Positions 34,491 through 46,227 of a DNA stretch of 64,000 nt are shown here, in pieces (positions within the stretch are counted from its first letter, which is position 1; each line of letters starts with the position of its first letter). The notes beneath the pieces were generated by a model. That model did no database searches. It worked only from the letters and a program-made list of their open reading frames with translations, and was not told the DNA's origin. Source of the stretch: Ilyonectria destructans. Taxonomy: Eukaryota; Ascomycota; Sordariomycetes; Hypocreales; Nectriaceae. The DNA lies in assembly GCA_020740775.1 (NCBI GenBank), contig JAHEWK010000004.1, forward strand, positions 2,666,001-2,730,000, in the 5' to 3' direction. Both the position numbers and the translations under genes were made by a program.

Positions 34491-35421
34491 TGCGAAGGGA
34501 AAAGTATGAGCTGTGAGGAATGTGAGACGGTCACAATGAGAAGAGGAGCGGCTGCTCTTTGCTGATTGATGTTGTGAGAGAAAAGCACCCCGAAAGGTTC
34601 TTTAAGGGATTCTACGACGTATTTATGCAAATCGCGCACTGCTGGATCGAGTCTCTACTCGGAGAGCTCCGCCTTGATTGTGAATTCTCAAAGCCCATGT
34701 GATTTGTGCGTTGGCCTTGGTCATAAGTATCTAGTACGAAGAAGATACTCCCTGTATTGGGGTTGATAAGAGGAGCTTGGTAGACCTAAGAATCGATATG
34801 CTCGTTGAACGAACGCGGGAAATGAGCGTTACACGCATCTACATGCAAGACGTTCAGACCTGTGTAACATCCCAAGTCTCATGAACTGCGTGAGGATATC
34901 ATCGGGGAACCATTCGGCATACCAAGTGTGGAGATTCATTATCGAATGGGGATGAAGAATCTACTGCACACTAAATGCACGACTCCACCAACACTTTAGT
35001 GCTCTCAGCCAGTCAAATCGATTTAAGGGGGGCTATCAATGGTACAGGTTGCGCAGCTGATGAGGGGCCGAGGGCTTCTTTCGTTATTGCACTTTCCCTC
35101 AAGTCGCCTCGTTTGGTGGTGATTCGTGGCCTCATTTTTCGAGTGGCATGCCCAAACCGAGGCGATAGAAAAAGCGGCGGACGTAAGCCCACGTCGGCAA
35201 TGGATAGCATGTGACGCGTTGATTGAGAACGGTGATGGTCCTGCATTGCATATCTTTGTTGACGTGTCCGTCATAAGCATCTGGTTGCCATAATAATGGT
35301 GGTCCCAAAGACCAACTCATGCAACGTTTCCCCTCTCAAATCGATCCCACGCTGAGCGCCTTCGAACCCTTCGACCATACCAATCCCCCCCCCAGTCAGA
35401 CCAAAACAAGGCTTCAGCACA
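34491..35421. other. divergent intergenic region
   Basis: About 930 bases separate two genes transcribed outward. It should hold both promoters. I see no gene and no clear motif. A short C-run (35389-35397) precedes the Clr5-type gene. Confidence 0.5.
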
Positions 35422-38351
35422 ATGGAAAACGACATCTTTGACACCGGGCCGGTCCATCCAACCCAACCGGGCCAACCCCCACGGCCTCAGCTTGACGAAG
35501 CGGAGGGTCACATCCAAGTCAACTCATCAAACGCACCAGTCCCTTTCATGCCCGACCAGGAGCTCTTTGGCCCTGCATCAACCGCCGGCTTTGTTTTTGA
35601 TCCGCTAGGCCCGGATCAAGGTAGTGTCTATCCACCAACTACCACCAGTTATGCGCTTGATCCAGCACCCCCCTTCAACATGGACGCGACACTTGGCATT
35701 GGATCGAGCTACGGTGATGTCCATTGTGATGCGCTCAATGCCCACTACCAACCCTTGAACTATCCATTTCCGCCTCAAATTAACCATATGCCAGGCCTCC
35801 CAAGCACCAACGAAGGGGCATGTGGTTTTGGCTATACCTTGGGCTCCTCGGACACCACCGTTTCCATGGACTCCATAACTCCGTTGAGGGACTGTTTTGG
35901 TCAAGATACCTGCCTACCCGGTGACTCTTTCTACATCCCGAGCACGACGGGCTCTCTTGGAAACCTCCTACGTCCACACGAAGTTGCCATCAGTGGTAAG
36001 AAGCCGCAATCACAAGACAAACAAACACCTTAGTGGAGCTGACGTGGATAAAATGACTCAATAGATCCAGTCCAATTCAACCGACCCATCTTTCAAGACC
36101 TTCTCTCTATTCCATCCACATCGAGCCTGCCTCTACTCTCGACAGAATTGACATTTGACGGTCCCTGTGTCGAAGACTTGATTCCACACACGACCATCTC
36201 TTCCAACGTACTAGAACATTCTTCTTTGGCATTTCCTTGGCAAGCCTCTCCGAGCTTCGCTCTAGGTAATCCTCTCGAGAGTGCGCCTTCTACGTGGATG
36301 AACCACAATGCAGTTATGATAGCTCAGCAAGCCCAGCATAACGACAACATTATTGAGGCATCCTCACACACTGTTGCGCGGAAAGGGGCATACAGACTAG
36401 CAGGTTGTACTCCTGGAGAATCCTCGCATTCCCGTGATGTCTGGAAAGCAATATGGCCCATCTTTGAAGATATCTATCAAAACCACACTCTAGAACAAAG
36501 CATGATGGTCCTTTTGCTTGTTCATAACTTCAAAGCCACGTGAGTGTCTATGAGTATTCTTTCAGGTGTTAAGCCGTACTAACTATGCGCAGCAAGGATG
36601 AATTCAAAAATAGACTTCGAAAATCCCCGTCGTCGAAGATTAGAAAAAACAAGTCAAGCAAGCGCCCTAATGCTGTCACACCTCTGGGGCTTTCGAGAAG
36701 CAGAGGGGGCACGAGTCAGCGAACAAGACAAAAATCGATCTTGGCCAGAGACGAACCATATCCTACGTTAGAAATAACTCGAATTCTGGATTCCATACCG
36801 CGCAGCCTTGCGCCTCAGTTGTACAGCATCCAGACCAAACTGCTATTATACATCGACAAGTATGTGAAAGGATTCTTTGATTCAAGTCCTAGCCCAAGAC
36901 CCTCACCCACGTCAGACGACGATCTGGAGGAGCAGATAAAAGCTGAATGGCACTGGCAAACCATCTTGAATCGTTGTAGAGTGGTATCTGCATTTGTTCG
37001 AAAGAAAAAGGAGTTTACGCAATTCGGGAGAGGCGAGACATTCGCCAAATCGAAGATAAATGAAAGGTTTAAAGCGGTTATGGACCGTATGATCCAAAAC
37101 AGAGTCTTCGATGAATTGGCGGGCGCGGAAAATAGCTGCAGCCCCTACACACTGATCTCTCTTTGGGATATTTGCCGCGTCCTGGAGGTTCTCCCGTCTC
37201 AACTAGGTTCTCCCGAGAATGAAATGTCTTACGTTGGTCAATTCATATGCACACTACGAAGTCTCCTACATGGGCTTGGCGAAGGGCATTATGTGGGACT
37301 GGCCAACCTCCTGCAAGATTTGCTCAACAGCTTCCAAACTGACCTTCGAAACGCCCACGCTCATCTTCGAAAAGCAAACGCTGATCTTCAGGAGGTCCAC
37401 TCTGCTCTTCGAGAAACAAACGCCGATCTTCCGAGAGTCTACTCTGCGCTTCGGAAAGGAAAAATTGATTTTAGAAAAACCGACACTGAGCTTCGAAGAA
37501 TCTACCCTGAGCTTCGAAAAATCCACGCCGATCTTCGAAAGGCCCAGGCTGATCTTCAAAAGGTCCAAGTTGAATTTTGGAACACACTTCGAATTAGCTG
37601 TCTCTGCACCGCTAGGGCCTTTACGACCAAATTCGGCCCAAACCACCCCGCCGTCCTTAATGCTTGGGGCATCTATTTTCGACACTGGGACATTAAGGCT
37701 CTTAATACGTCAACCTTCCTGGAAAGCTATGAGACAACTCTGGAGCAGACTCAACAGAAATATGGTCACAGTCACGACTATACGATCAGTCTTCTGCATA
37801 ATTACACGATCATGGCGTATTATGTCTGCCGAGATTATACATTAGCTTCCAAACTCGCCGCTACGCTCTGGAGTCGGACTAAAAGCCGCATTGAATCCCA
37901 GGATGAATCGTTGGACTGGACAGTCAAGGTGCAGGGTATGACTGAGGCAGCTAAGATCATGGCATTACTCCTGTGCATCAATCAAAGCCAAAATAACAAG
38001 CAGGAATCGGCTACATACAGGAAGGATCTCCGTCACAAACTGAATCTTAAAAGCCGATGGAAACGCCGCAAGCGCCGCCTCGAGCTTGAACTTCCACCTC
38101 GCTCTGAAGAGACCAAGCAGGCTATCGATTGCCTAGACATGGTTGTAGGGCAACTATCCATGGTCGATGACTGGGACTCCAATGTGATGGCGGCGGGCCT
38201 GTCTGACTGCCTAGTAGGGTTGACAGTTGAATACTATGGAGAGAACGCTGCCTTGCGTAATGAGGCCGCCACGAGGCAACGGGATAGGGCGAGAAATATT
38301 CGCTCAGGTATTGTTTCATTCCAGGAATTCGTTCAAGAGCCGCCTGCTTAG
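35422..38351 (+). CDS. Clr5-domain protein with heptad-repeat coiled coil
   Basis: Three exons (35422-35995, 36065-36539, 36593-38351) sum to 2808 nt, giving 935 residues. Residues 1-310 are low-complexity, rich in Pro, Ser, Thr and Gly. About 314-365 match the Clr5 domain: DVWKAIWPIFEDIYQ, then a helix, then FKATKDEFKNRL, spanning the second intron. A basic linker follows, then a helical region interrupted by an 11-unit heptad array (about residues 590-666). The C-terminus has TPR-like helices such as GPNHPAVLNAWG. Clr5 proteins in fungi are putative DNA-binding regulators, by analogy with the cellulose regulator. The target genes are unknown, although a pectate lyase lies nearby. Confidence 0.8.
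37341..37571 (+). repeat. coding minisatellite, 11 units of 21 bp
   Basis: Eleven 21-base units run without interruption and each encodes a heptad of the type D-L-R-K-A-x-A. Units diverge by several bases but keep length, reading frame and the CTTCGA core. The encoded segment should be a continuous charged coiled coil within the Clr5-domain protein. Confidence 0.9.
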
Positions 38352-38447
38352 GGTTAATCAGTGGTTGGGGCCGGAGTGTATTTGTGGTGCAGTGCAAGGG
38401 CTTTTTTTTGTGATGTTACCGAGATTCTGGACCTTCTCACGCTCATG

Positions 38448-38786
38448 AGCTCGTACGACTGGCTCAACTCTTCGGGCAGCGCAACAGCGATGATGAAGAA
38501 ATTGATGAGGGAAGTCATCGACGTCGCGAGAGCATTGGAGGTCCCGATTGAGCACGATCTCATCGACAGGCTCTTTGAAAGGATTTTGAGGATGCCGCCT
38601 ATAGTGAGCAGTATGTGAACAGATTACGACAACCGGACGCCAATGGAGGTAGACATTGTCCTGGGTTACCCCGTACGGAAAGGTACGGAGCTTGGTATTG
38701 ATGTGACGACAATCGAAACGGTGTACGTCCTCCTGACAGCCATCAACAAGCGGCTCACAAGCGAAGCACAGAGCGTGAAGTTTTAG
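38448..38786 (+). pseudogene. 2-dehydropantoate 2-reductase C-terminal remnant
   Basis: The frame reads as the C-terminal domain of ketopantoate reductase: MREVIDVARALEV, LFERILRMPP, then TPMEVDIVLGYPVRK, and ETVYVLLTAINKRL. A TGA at 38616-38618 interrupts it in frame, after which the family sequence continues to TAG at 38784-38786. The NADPH-binding N-terminal two thirds are absent. It is a decayed fragment just after the Clr5-domain gene. Confidence 0.7.
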
Positions 38787-39014
38787 AAACTATAATACAC
38801 AATATTCTTGGAGCATTAGTATTCATCAGTGCCTGAATGTTACCTGTAGCACTGAAGACAGCATCTCGAACACAAATAGCATACACGTATGAATCAGTGC
38901 CAGTCACGCAGGTTGCGATAATTACACTAAACTCCAGTTTACGCCACATTTCATCGTTGTTTTATGAGAATGATATCTAGGGATTTTCTAGACCTCGATT
39001 TTTCTGCAGAACGT

Positions 39015-39428
39015 TCACCACGTGTTGAATTCCGTTGTGTTGAAACCCCCCCCACGCATCGCCTTGAGGCAGCAAGTCCAAAGTGCCAGTTCCACCTGTG
39101 ACCCATTCCAAGATATCTTGTCAGCCGTGCTAGTGCGCCAAATGAACAGGAAAAACGGGCTTACCAGAGAATCAAACTGGCCCCAGCTAGCCATGTGCGC
39201 AAAGCCGCCCTCCACCAGATCCACAGCATCATGAATTCCAATACCAATATCTTCCCGAGCTTTGTCTAACCCCGGAATCCTAGCAGCCGGACAACCCGCA
39301 CTTTCATAACGAAGTAATTGACATCCCAATCTGGCAAGTCCGCCATCACATTCCACAAAGGCCGGAGCTTCAGCTCCAAAGATCAACTCCAAAAGGGTTG
39401 TGCCAGGACGTGCAAAGGTACTGCCCAT
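39015..39428 (-). CDS. hypothetical protein, 137 residues
   Basis: An intact frame runs from the ATG at 39428 to TGA at 39015. Its composition is balanced, with Gly, Ala and Cys, and it reads like coding sequence (for example GAEAPAFVECDGG and EDIGIGIHDAVDLVEGGFAHM). I recognise no family. It could be one exon of a longer gene or a fragment like the reductase relic beside it. No repeats or membrane segments are seen. Confidence 0.3.
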   Translation of the reverse strand: MGSTFARPGTTLLELIFGAEAPAFVECDGGLARLGCQLLRYESAGCPAARIPGLDKAREDIGIGIHDAVDLVEGGFAHMASWGQFDSLVSPFFLFIWRTSTADKISWNGSQVELALWTCCLKAMRGGGFNTTEFNTW

Positions 39429-39686
39429 GTACCATCAGAAAACGGTACTCAGCTTAACAACCTTGCGGATGGTGACTGAGACCTGACAATTCAGATTCAC
39501 ATGTAAATACGGCTCTGGGATAATAAGGTGCAAGATGCAGGATCAACCTGATGCTGTCATTGATCGTAACGCCCGCTATTTACAGCATAAGGCAAACGCC
39601 CCAATTACAGAATATAATCACACAGAGAAGCTTAGACAATCCTTTTCATCCGCCCTGGGTGAACCACAGCCCATCCACGCTTTTCC

Positions 39687-41159
39687 TTAAGCAATGACAC
39701 CAGTGCCGGCCTTGGACTTGACCAGATCGCAGATGCAAGAGGCAGGGTCAGTTCTATTATTTGTTAGTTCAGTCGTTCATTCATCACGGGTGGTTAGCTT
39801 ACGTGTAGTCATAGGGAGGAGTAAACTCCTGCTCCTGGGTGATGGTGATCTCGCTATCGGTGTACAGGTTGTTGCGCTCGAACGCGAAACCATCCTCGTC
39901 ACTGTCGAGGTTAGTGATAATGGCGTTCTTGACGGCGCTGAACGAGGTCTGCTCCACGAGCACCTGGGCGCCCATGCGCGAGTTGATGCCCGAGGTGGGG
40001 ATGTCCTCGTAGCAGCTGCTGTAGATGTGAGCAGTTCCGAAGCGCACAGACGGGCAACGACTGTTGATGTTGGTCCAGTAGTTGTGGTGGTAGGTGACGT
40101 GAAGGGTGCCAGTGTCCTGGTCACCGTTGCTGTCAGAGTGGCCGATCAAGCTGGCCTTCCAGTGATCAGAGAACTTGGTCCAGCTGATGGTGACGAAATC
40201 GGAGGCGCGCTTGATATCGAGGAGACCATCGTAGAAGTCTTTGTCACCGGTGATGCCCTCAGCGGAGAGGTCACAGTGGTCGACCCAGATATAGGTGGAG
40301 CCCTCAATGTCGATGAGGTCCTTGCCCTCAGGGGGGTCGTTCATCTTGAGGTTGCGGATGATAACGTTCTCGACTGCCTTGAGGCGGAAGCCGCCACCAG
40401 TGAGACCTATCAATGTTAATCGCGTAACTCATGCTGCGATGGGATTGACTTACCGGAGTCAGCACCGGAGCCAATGACAGTGGTGTCGCTGGCAAGCTCG
40501 AGAATATCACAACCGGACAGGATGCCAGAGATGGTGATGACACCACCAGCGGCAATAGCTGACGAAAGCTCGGAGCAAGAGGTCACAGTGGTGCCGCTTC
40601 CGCTACCACCACCGGTGGTACCATCACCATATCCGACGAGGGCATCTTCAGCAGCAGATCCGCAAGTCGAGCCATCGGTGCCAGATCCACTACCAGACGA
40701 TTCGGTAGAGGCAGGTGTGTCAGCGACAGTTGATGCGGGAGTGCCAACAACACTGGACGCCGCAGGGGTAGAGGCCACGACAGTGTTGAGAGTGGTGGGA
40801 ACAGCAGGCTCCGCGGCAGGAGTAGTAGCAGCATCGGTCTGAACAGGCTCCTCAACGCTAGGAGTCGTAGCAGCCTCAGTCTCAACGGGCGCAGCAGTGG
40901 CGGTCACTTCCGCGCCGCCCTCGCCGCCAGCGGTGAAGTGGCACGCACACTCCTTGGAGATATGCTTGGGCTTGTAGGAGCAAGCGCTGGCCCACGAAGG
41001 AAGATCGGCCGTAGCAGTCACGACGCTCTGAGTGAAGGTGGCACAGAAGGCCGACGCCTCGGCGGCGTTGTTGACCATGTACGAGGCACATTCGTTGGTC
41101 AGAGGGTTGGCGCAACCCAGCACCGCTGGGAGCAAAGCAAAGAGAGTGTAGCGGTGCAT
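39687..41159 (-). CDS. secreted pectate lyase (polysaccharide lyase family 1) with N-terminal Cys module
   Basis: Three exons (40454-41159, 39803-40406, 39687-39753) sum to 1377 nt, giving 458 residues. A signal peptide (about 1-17) precedes a small module with several cysteines and SWASACSYKP (about 20-75), then a long Thr/Ser/Ala linker. The PL1 beta-helix begins near 185. It contains IWVDHCDLS, SDHWKASLIGHSD, and VTYHHNYW followed by SRCPSVRFG. These match the Ca-binding Asp residues and the catalytic Arg region. It should cleave de-esterified pectin by beta-elimination outside the cell. The N-terminal module may bind the cell wall or substrate. The gene lies close to a large secreted protein on the same strand. 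Confidence 0.9.
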
Positions 41160-41676
41160 GATAACGATGGACTGACGGCGCTGCCGTTGGTAAGAAACGA
41201 AAAATGAGGGAAAAGGGAACGAAAGTGAATGCCAAAAATCATCCAGACTTCTGTCGCGAGGATTCCAGATGTTTTATCTCATCCCGTCGTTCAGCTGATC
41301 GTTTCGTTTAATTAAACAGGGTCATGTACGCGTATGAAACTCGACTCTCTGTTTGGCGGATTGGGATTTACCGACTGGGCGTCATCATCTTGGCCCTTTT
41401 AAGAGAACATAGTGGAGAGACGAGCCTCGTTGGGACGGCTTGTCACATCGTCGCCCCTTGTCAAGTGTCTCAGACCCTTGACTTCGGGCGGGGCTCGTGG
41501 GACCATGATGCGGCAAACGCACGACCCCGATGGCCCGAAGCCAGGATTAACATAAGGTATCGTGATAAGCTTATTATAAACTCATGGGCGAAAATTAGTC
41601 GAGCTTGGCTTCGGAGAAAAAGGAATTTGTATCAACGAAGGCGATGGCAACTATTTACATGACTATAGACGTCTAC
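41160..41676. other. intergenic region
   Basis: About 520 bases lie between the pectate lyase start and the stop of the next gene on the same strand. It should be the pectate lyase promoter. No gene is visible. Confidence 0.5.
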
Positions 41677-44643
41677 TCAACCGCAAATATAGCAGTCTCT
41701 ATCGTAGAACCTCGATTTGGAGCTCGAAACATAGGTCAGGCCCAGGCCGCTGGTCCCGATGCGGTAAGGATAGCAGACCTTAGTGTCGCTCACATACTGA
41801 AACCCGAGACAATCCGTTCGGTCTAGGCAAATCTGGCCGCAGGCGCTTAGGTTGGCAACCGGTTTGATCACGTAGCTCATTAGGTAATTTGACTGTGCTT
41901 GGTTACCTCCCGTTCCAGGGAGACCGCAGGTAACATCGTCAGTGAGGGATACTGTGGCGACGCAAGATGTGGGGACAGCGGCTTGGCTGGTAGTTGACGT
42001 GGAGCTCGTCTGGCTGGTTGTAGAAGTCGTGGACGACGTGTCGTCGCCTGGAGTTGTTTCCGGCCGAAGAGTCGACGTCGCGAATGTCGTAGAGGCCGTA
42101 GGTGTGGAGGCATCTGGAGTGGAAGCACTTGAAATCGAAGCGCCAGGAGTGGAAGCGCCTGGAGTAGACGAAGCCGATGTAGACGAAGCCGATGTAGACG
42201 AACCTGCACCGGAACAGCTAGGGCAATCCCAGCACGCCTGGTCGCTCCACTTAGACGACCCTGAAGACGCCGAGAAACCGGCACTCTGGAGAGAGGAGCT
42301 GATGAAGGCGCACTGGAACAAACTGCGAGAGGAGTCATATGATGATGCCTTGCAGCCCGTCTTCTGGGCACAGATGGCTGCGCACTGCTTCGCCGATCCC
42401 TGGAACGGATAGTCGGTGTTGGAATAAGCATATGCGTCCTCTTGAACGGTGCCGGCTTGGTTGCAGTAGTATCCAGCTTCGACTAGAATCTTCGAGGTGC
42501 ATCCTTCGCCGTTATTCAGGGCGCAGGTCGACGTAGATGTAGCAGCCGATGTGGTCGAGGTCGCCGTAGAAGAAGCTTCACACATAATGCAAGTTACGCA
42601 GCCCATATCGTACCAGGTAGTAGCCCACGAAGAGTCCTCGCTGAAACCAGACGCGGTCACGCTGTCATGTATGAAGCGGCAAGGCATACCCGCCGTATCC
42701 TCATCGCTCCACCCGTAGGCGCTGCACTGAGACCCTTGCAGCTCGCAGTACAGAGCGCAGTCTCGCACCGAGTTCTGCGCCCAGTCCTTGCTTGACACAC
42801 CATAGGCATCAGTCAACGGGACGTCGCCTCTCTCCCCGCAAATTGAACCAGGGCTGGTTGGGGTGGCACTGTAGCAAGCTCCGGGATAGCTAATGCCAGC
42901 GGGGCAAGAGTAGGAGGTCGTCGAAGTAGACGAAGTGGTGGTCGAGGGCGTTGTAGAGGCGCCGGGCGTGGTAGTAATGTCGATGTTGCTGCTAACACTG
43001 CTGCTTGTCGAAGCGGAGGTAGACGTCGATGTCGTGGACAGAATTGAAGAGCTCGATGTTACCGATGTAGCCGCCGGGCATTCATTTACAGCGGACACGT
43101 CGGTTTGTAGCTGGGTCACATAATTAAAGTAGCCCAGGTCGCCTGAGCCGCATTCACTGCAGCTCATGTCATAGAAGAATTGTCCGCTGGTGCTTTCATC
43201 CACAATCTCGGAGATGGTTCCGGGGTACAGCGAGCAACTTCCTGCAAAGTTGATTGAGTAAGACTTGCAATCGGGATACTTGGCGCAAAGATCTCGGCAT
43301 TCCTTGCTAGGGTCGCAAATGAAGCCCACGCTCGCGGTGAGGAAGGCCGCCGAGCAAGACTTGACCGTGCCAGTCACTCTCGACCTGCAACCGGCCCCGG
43401 GAGTGTCTCCGAGCCCGTTTACACAGGTGGTACCATCAGGCTGCGCGGTGCATTCCTTTTGCGTGATGCAAGAGCGGTCGTATGCGTAATAGGCTCCTCC
43501 ATTGTTCGCGGAAGTGGAGGCGAGGTTCGACGAAAGAAGGATACAAGTGTTGAGGCACGCGTAGCTCGAGCTGTAGGCGTCCCATTGGAACTGCTGGCAA
43601 TTGGCATCGGCAAAACAGAGAGCGCCGCACTGATCGCGGGTCATGCGGGTGCTGCTGATGGTCTTGTAGCCCGTACTGGGATTGTAGGGTCGCAAGCCGC
43701 AGCCTCTTCCAGGATCACCCGTGCTGCCCAACGTCACACAGTACCTGTTACCGGTGGAGGTGGCGGCTGCAGAAGTGCTTGAGGTCGTGGACTGGGTTGT
43801 GGATGTGGATGTCGTGGTCGTGGTCGTTGAGACGGCCAAGGTCGTAGAGGTGGTCGAGGTAGTAGAGTCTTGTGTGGTGGTAACCTCCGTAGAGCTCGTG
43901 GTGGCCTTCTGCGTAGTCGAAGTGGACGAATAAGCCCAGGTATATAGCAGCGAGATGTTATCCATGTTGTCAGGGCTGACTTCGTTGGAAACAAAGACCT
44001 GGTCAACATAGACCTCAGCATAGCCGCCACTGGCGCAATTCAGATCGATTCGCATAAGCCCGCTTGACGTCTCGACTGCGGCCTGGTCGACGACGGACTC
44101 CCACTGAGGGTTTGAGTCTGTCGGTAGGGCGACCGGAAAATACGGGCTCGACGTAAAGAGCTCGTCGCCGTAGTAGACGTCGAACTTGCAGGTATCTGCA
44201 ATGTCGTTCTGCAGGACTTGGTAATAAAAGCGGATGGTGTAAAGCGACGTCGTGTCCATAGCATCAAGCTGCTGCTCAATCGCAGCGAACTCTGCAATAT
44301 CCCGTTTGTGAGTCGCGCTCCCGGTGTTGCGCGCCTCCATGTGCACACAATTGCTCTCTTTGCTGCCGTCGCCCTGATATCCCGGACCCTCGACAAGACG
44401 AGCCTCATTCTGAGCCTGGAAGGCGTAGATACCTCCATCGTAGCTGGGGTCGTAACCCTCAAAGTTGCCGTTCCTGACAACGTTCCTCACAGTCCGCGGT
44501 GCCGCAGTCGTCGTGGACCCGGGAGTAGTTGTCGCGCTTCCCGTCTCGGTGTTGTCCCTGGTGTCGGGTTTGCAAAGGCCCGCCGCGACGAGGTCGACGG
44601 AGCCGACGAGAGCCAGAGCCACGAGTGCTGCTGCAGATCGCAT
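41677..44643 (-). CDS. large secreted multi-module Cys-rich protein (PAN/Apple-like)
   Basis: A single intronless frame from the ATG at 44643 gives 988 residues with a signal peptide (about 1-21). About 50-225 form a beta-sandwich-like module starting NVVRNGNFEGY, recalling carbohydrate-binding CenC-type domains. Five Cys-rich modules of about 100 residues follow, separated by Thr/Ser linkers rich in STTST. Each has a C..LC...C..F pattern and an end like YDRSC, as in PAN/Apple domains. The architecture is that of an extracellular adhesin, wall protein or lectin-like factor. No catalytic motif is seen. The first upstream in-frame start is non-ATG, so 44643 is chosen. Neighbouring secreted pectate lyase fits a wall-facing context. 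Confidence 0.8.
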   Translation of the reverse strand: MRSAAALVALALVGSVDLVAAGLCKPDTRDNTETGSATTTPGSTTTAAPRTVRNVVRNGNFEGYDPSYDGGIYAFQAQNEARLVEGPGYQGDGSKESNCVHMEARNTGSATHKRDIAEFAAIEQQLDAMDTTSLYTIRFYYQVLQNDIADTCKFDVYYGDELFTSSPYFPVALPTDSNPQWESVVDQAAVETSSGLMRIDLNCASGGYAEVYVDQVFVSNEVSPDNMDNISLLYTWAYSSTSTTQKATTSSTEVTTTQDSTTSTTSTTLAVSTTTTTTSTSTTQSTTSSTSAAATSTGNRYCVTLGSTGDPGRGCGLRPYNPSTGYKTISSTRMTRDQCGALCFADANCQQFQWDAYSSSYACLNTCILLSSNLASTSANNGGAYYAYDRSCITQKECTAQPDGTTCVNGLGDTPGAGCRSRVTGTVKSCSAAFLTASVGFICDPSKECRDLCAKYPDCKSYSINFAGSCSLYPGTISEIVDESTSGQFFYDMSCSECGSGDLGYFNYVTQLQTDVSAVNECPAATSVTSSSSILSTTSTSTSASTSSSVSSNIDITTTPGASTTPSTTTSSTSTTSYSCPAGISYPGACYSATPTSPGSICGERGDVPLTDAYGVSSKDWAQNSVRDCALYCELQGSQCSAYGWSDEDTAGMPCRFIHDSVTASGFSEDSSWATTWYDMGCVTCIMCEASSTATSTTSAATSTSTCALNNGEGCTSKILVEAGYYCNQAGTVQEDAYAYSNTDYPFQGSAKQCAAICAQKTGCKASSYDSSRSLFQCAFISSSLQSAGFSASSGSSKWSDQACWDCPSCSGAGSSTSASSTSASSTPGASTPGASISSASTPDASTPTASTTFATSTLRPETTPGDDTSSTTSTTSQTSSTSTTSQAAVPTSCVATVSLTDDVTCGLPGTGGNQAQSNYLMSYVIKPVANLSACGQICLDRTDCLGFQYVSDTKVCYPYRIGTSGLGLTYVSSSKSRFYDRDCYICG

Positions 44644-46227
44644 CGTGAGAAACAAATAAGTCGACGAAAGAAATGACCGAAATGAGTGACGGTTGAGGAG
44701 GAATCAACACCACGGCAGCAGCTGGGCGACGTCCCATATATAAAGCCGTTTCGCCTCCACTGCAGGCCCCAGACGCAATCGATAGTAACGGATCTCCTTC
44801 CATAACTGGATTGATTGCTGCCTCCACTCACTTCTAGCCCATCCCATCGAAGTTTGGGCCGTACCAGGAGAATGGTCCAGTTGGCGGGTCGCCGCGGGAA
44901 ATTCCATATGGGACCATCGCGATGAGCAAATGAGTCTAGTCGTTGAACTATTGATCGACTCAGGGACTAGAAGCGGCAAGGGAATTGCAGGCTAATAAAA
45001 TTCGGCTAACCAGCTGCGGTTTTCTTCCGATTTATTGGTAGCCGGCGTCAATACTCGTGAAAGCGGAACCTAGGGAAGTGCCGAAGCCGTGGTTTCAACC
45101 ACCGAGATGGATGCCAAGTCGATGCCTACCAAAACGGGCAATACGGGTCCTAAGCTGCAATATGGGCGAGAACAGCCCGGCAAACTCATCATCCTATTGT
45201 TTTTTTGACGAAATCTTTCGCAGCCGATTTCACCGTGAACGCTGGTGAGGGTCCATTTGGCCAAATCCAGAACGCCATGGCCAGTGCTGAAATCGATAGC
45301 GCCACACGCTAAAAAATTACCGACGAAATGCCCCTGACTACGGAAGCCACTACCGTCGTTTTGCAGCTCATGGGAATCTTTTGCGGCATTCACGAGATTC
45401 AATGGCGTCGAGGCTCAGATCGCCCGAAGCGGGACGCGCGTCTGACAATAGACACATGATTAGACGACTGGCCGGTCCAGCGCGCTACATAGGTAACGGC
45501 CGACAAGCATGGACTGTTTAAGCCGATTCGAATCTTCTCAGTAAGTTAGGAAAGCGCTGGGAGAGACAAATGACCCAGTGATGGTCCAAAGGACTTCAGA
45601 CGAGAGGCGTAAGGAGTTGGCACCACCATCAGTTCCATTTAGAGTCAGCATTCCCTCCGTCGTATGGGGCAAGTGTATTGACAGCTGAGGAGCGCAGGGC
45701 TCTGATCCAGAATATGTGAAATGCTTCCATATTGTGAACTTCTAGGTGGTTCCATGTCCAGGCGTCACCATCACTTCGTGTTTGAGCGCTGCGATCGACC
45801 AGTGCTTACATGGTTAGTAAAATACAGGAACCAGGTCTATCATTGTTCTGTCGGTCGAGGCCAAGGTGGCCATCGAAATGGGCGTTGGCTGAGGATGTTA
45901 GCACTGATACCATGGTCCCAGATATCACCCCAGGAAACGCGGGATAAGAGATCAGAGTCAAGTTGACAAGCCCGTTGAGAAATCTGCTCACTGTAATACA
46001 TCGCCTCGGTCCACACGCCTCAAGTTACCATAAGGGACATTTTCATCCTCGCATCATTTCGAACCCATAGAAATTCACTCACTCTCAAGCATCTAGGCGT
46101 GCGAAACCGTCTCTGCCGTCCGCAGATTTCCATTGGCCTTTCGGATTGAAAACCAAAATATTAAATCAGTCACAGCGATGTATCACGAGACACTTGTTTG
46201 TGATGATTCCGGATTTAGTGTCACTAA
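44644..46227. other. intergenic region
   Basis: About 1.6 kb hold no supportable gene. Small frames overlap on both strands without motifs. The left 300 bases should be the promoter of the secreted protein, and a TATATAAA-like box lies near 44736-44743. The right end leads to the stop of HRI1. Confidence 0.5.

Noticed and set aside
39694..40419. 241-codon frame on the plus strand over the pectate lyase
   Set aside because: It is the mirror of a strong PL1 gene on the minus strand, with no motif of its own.
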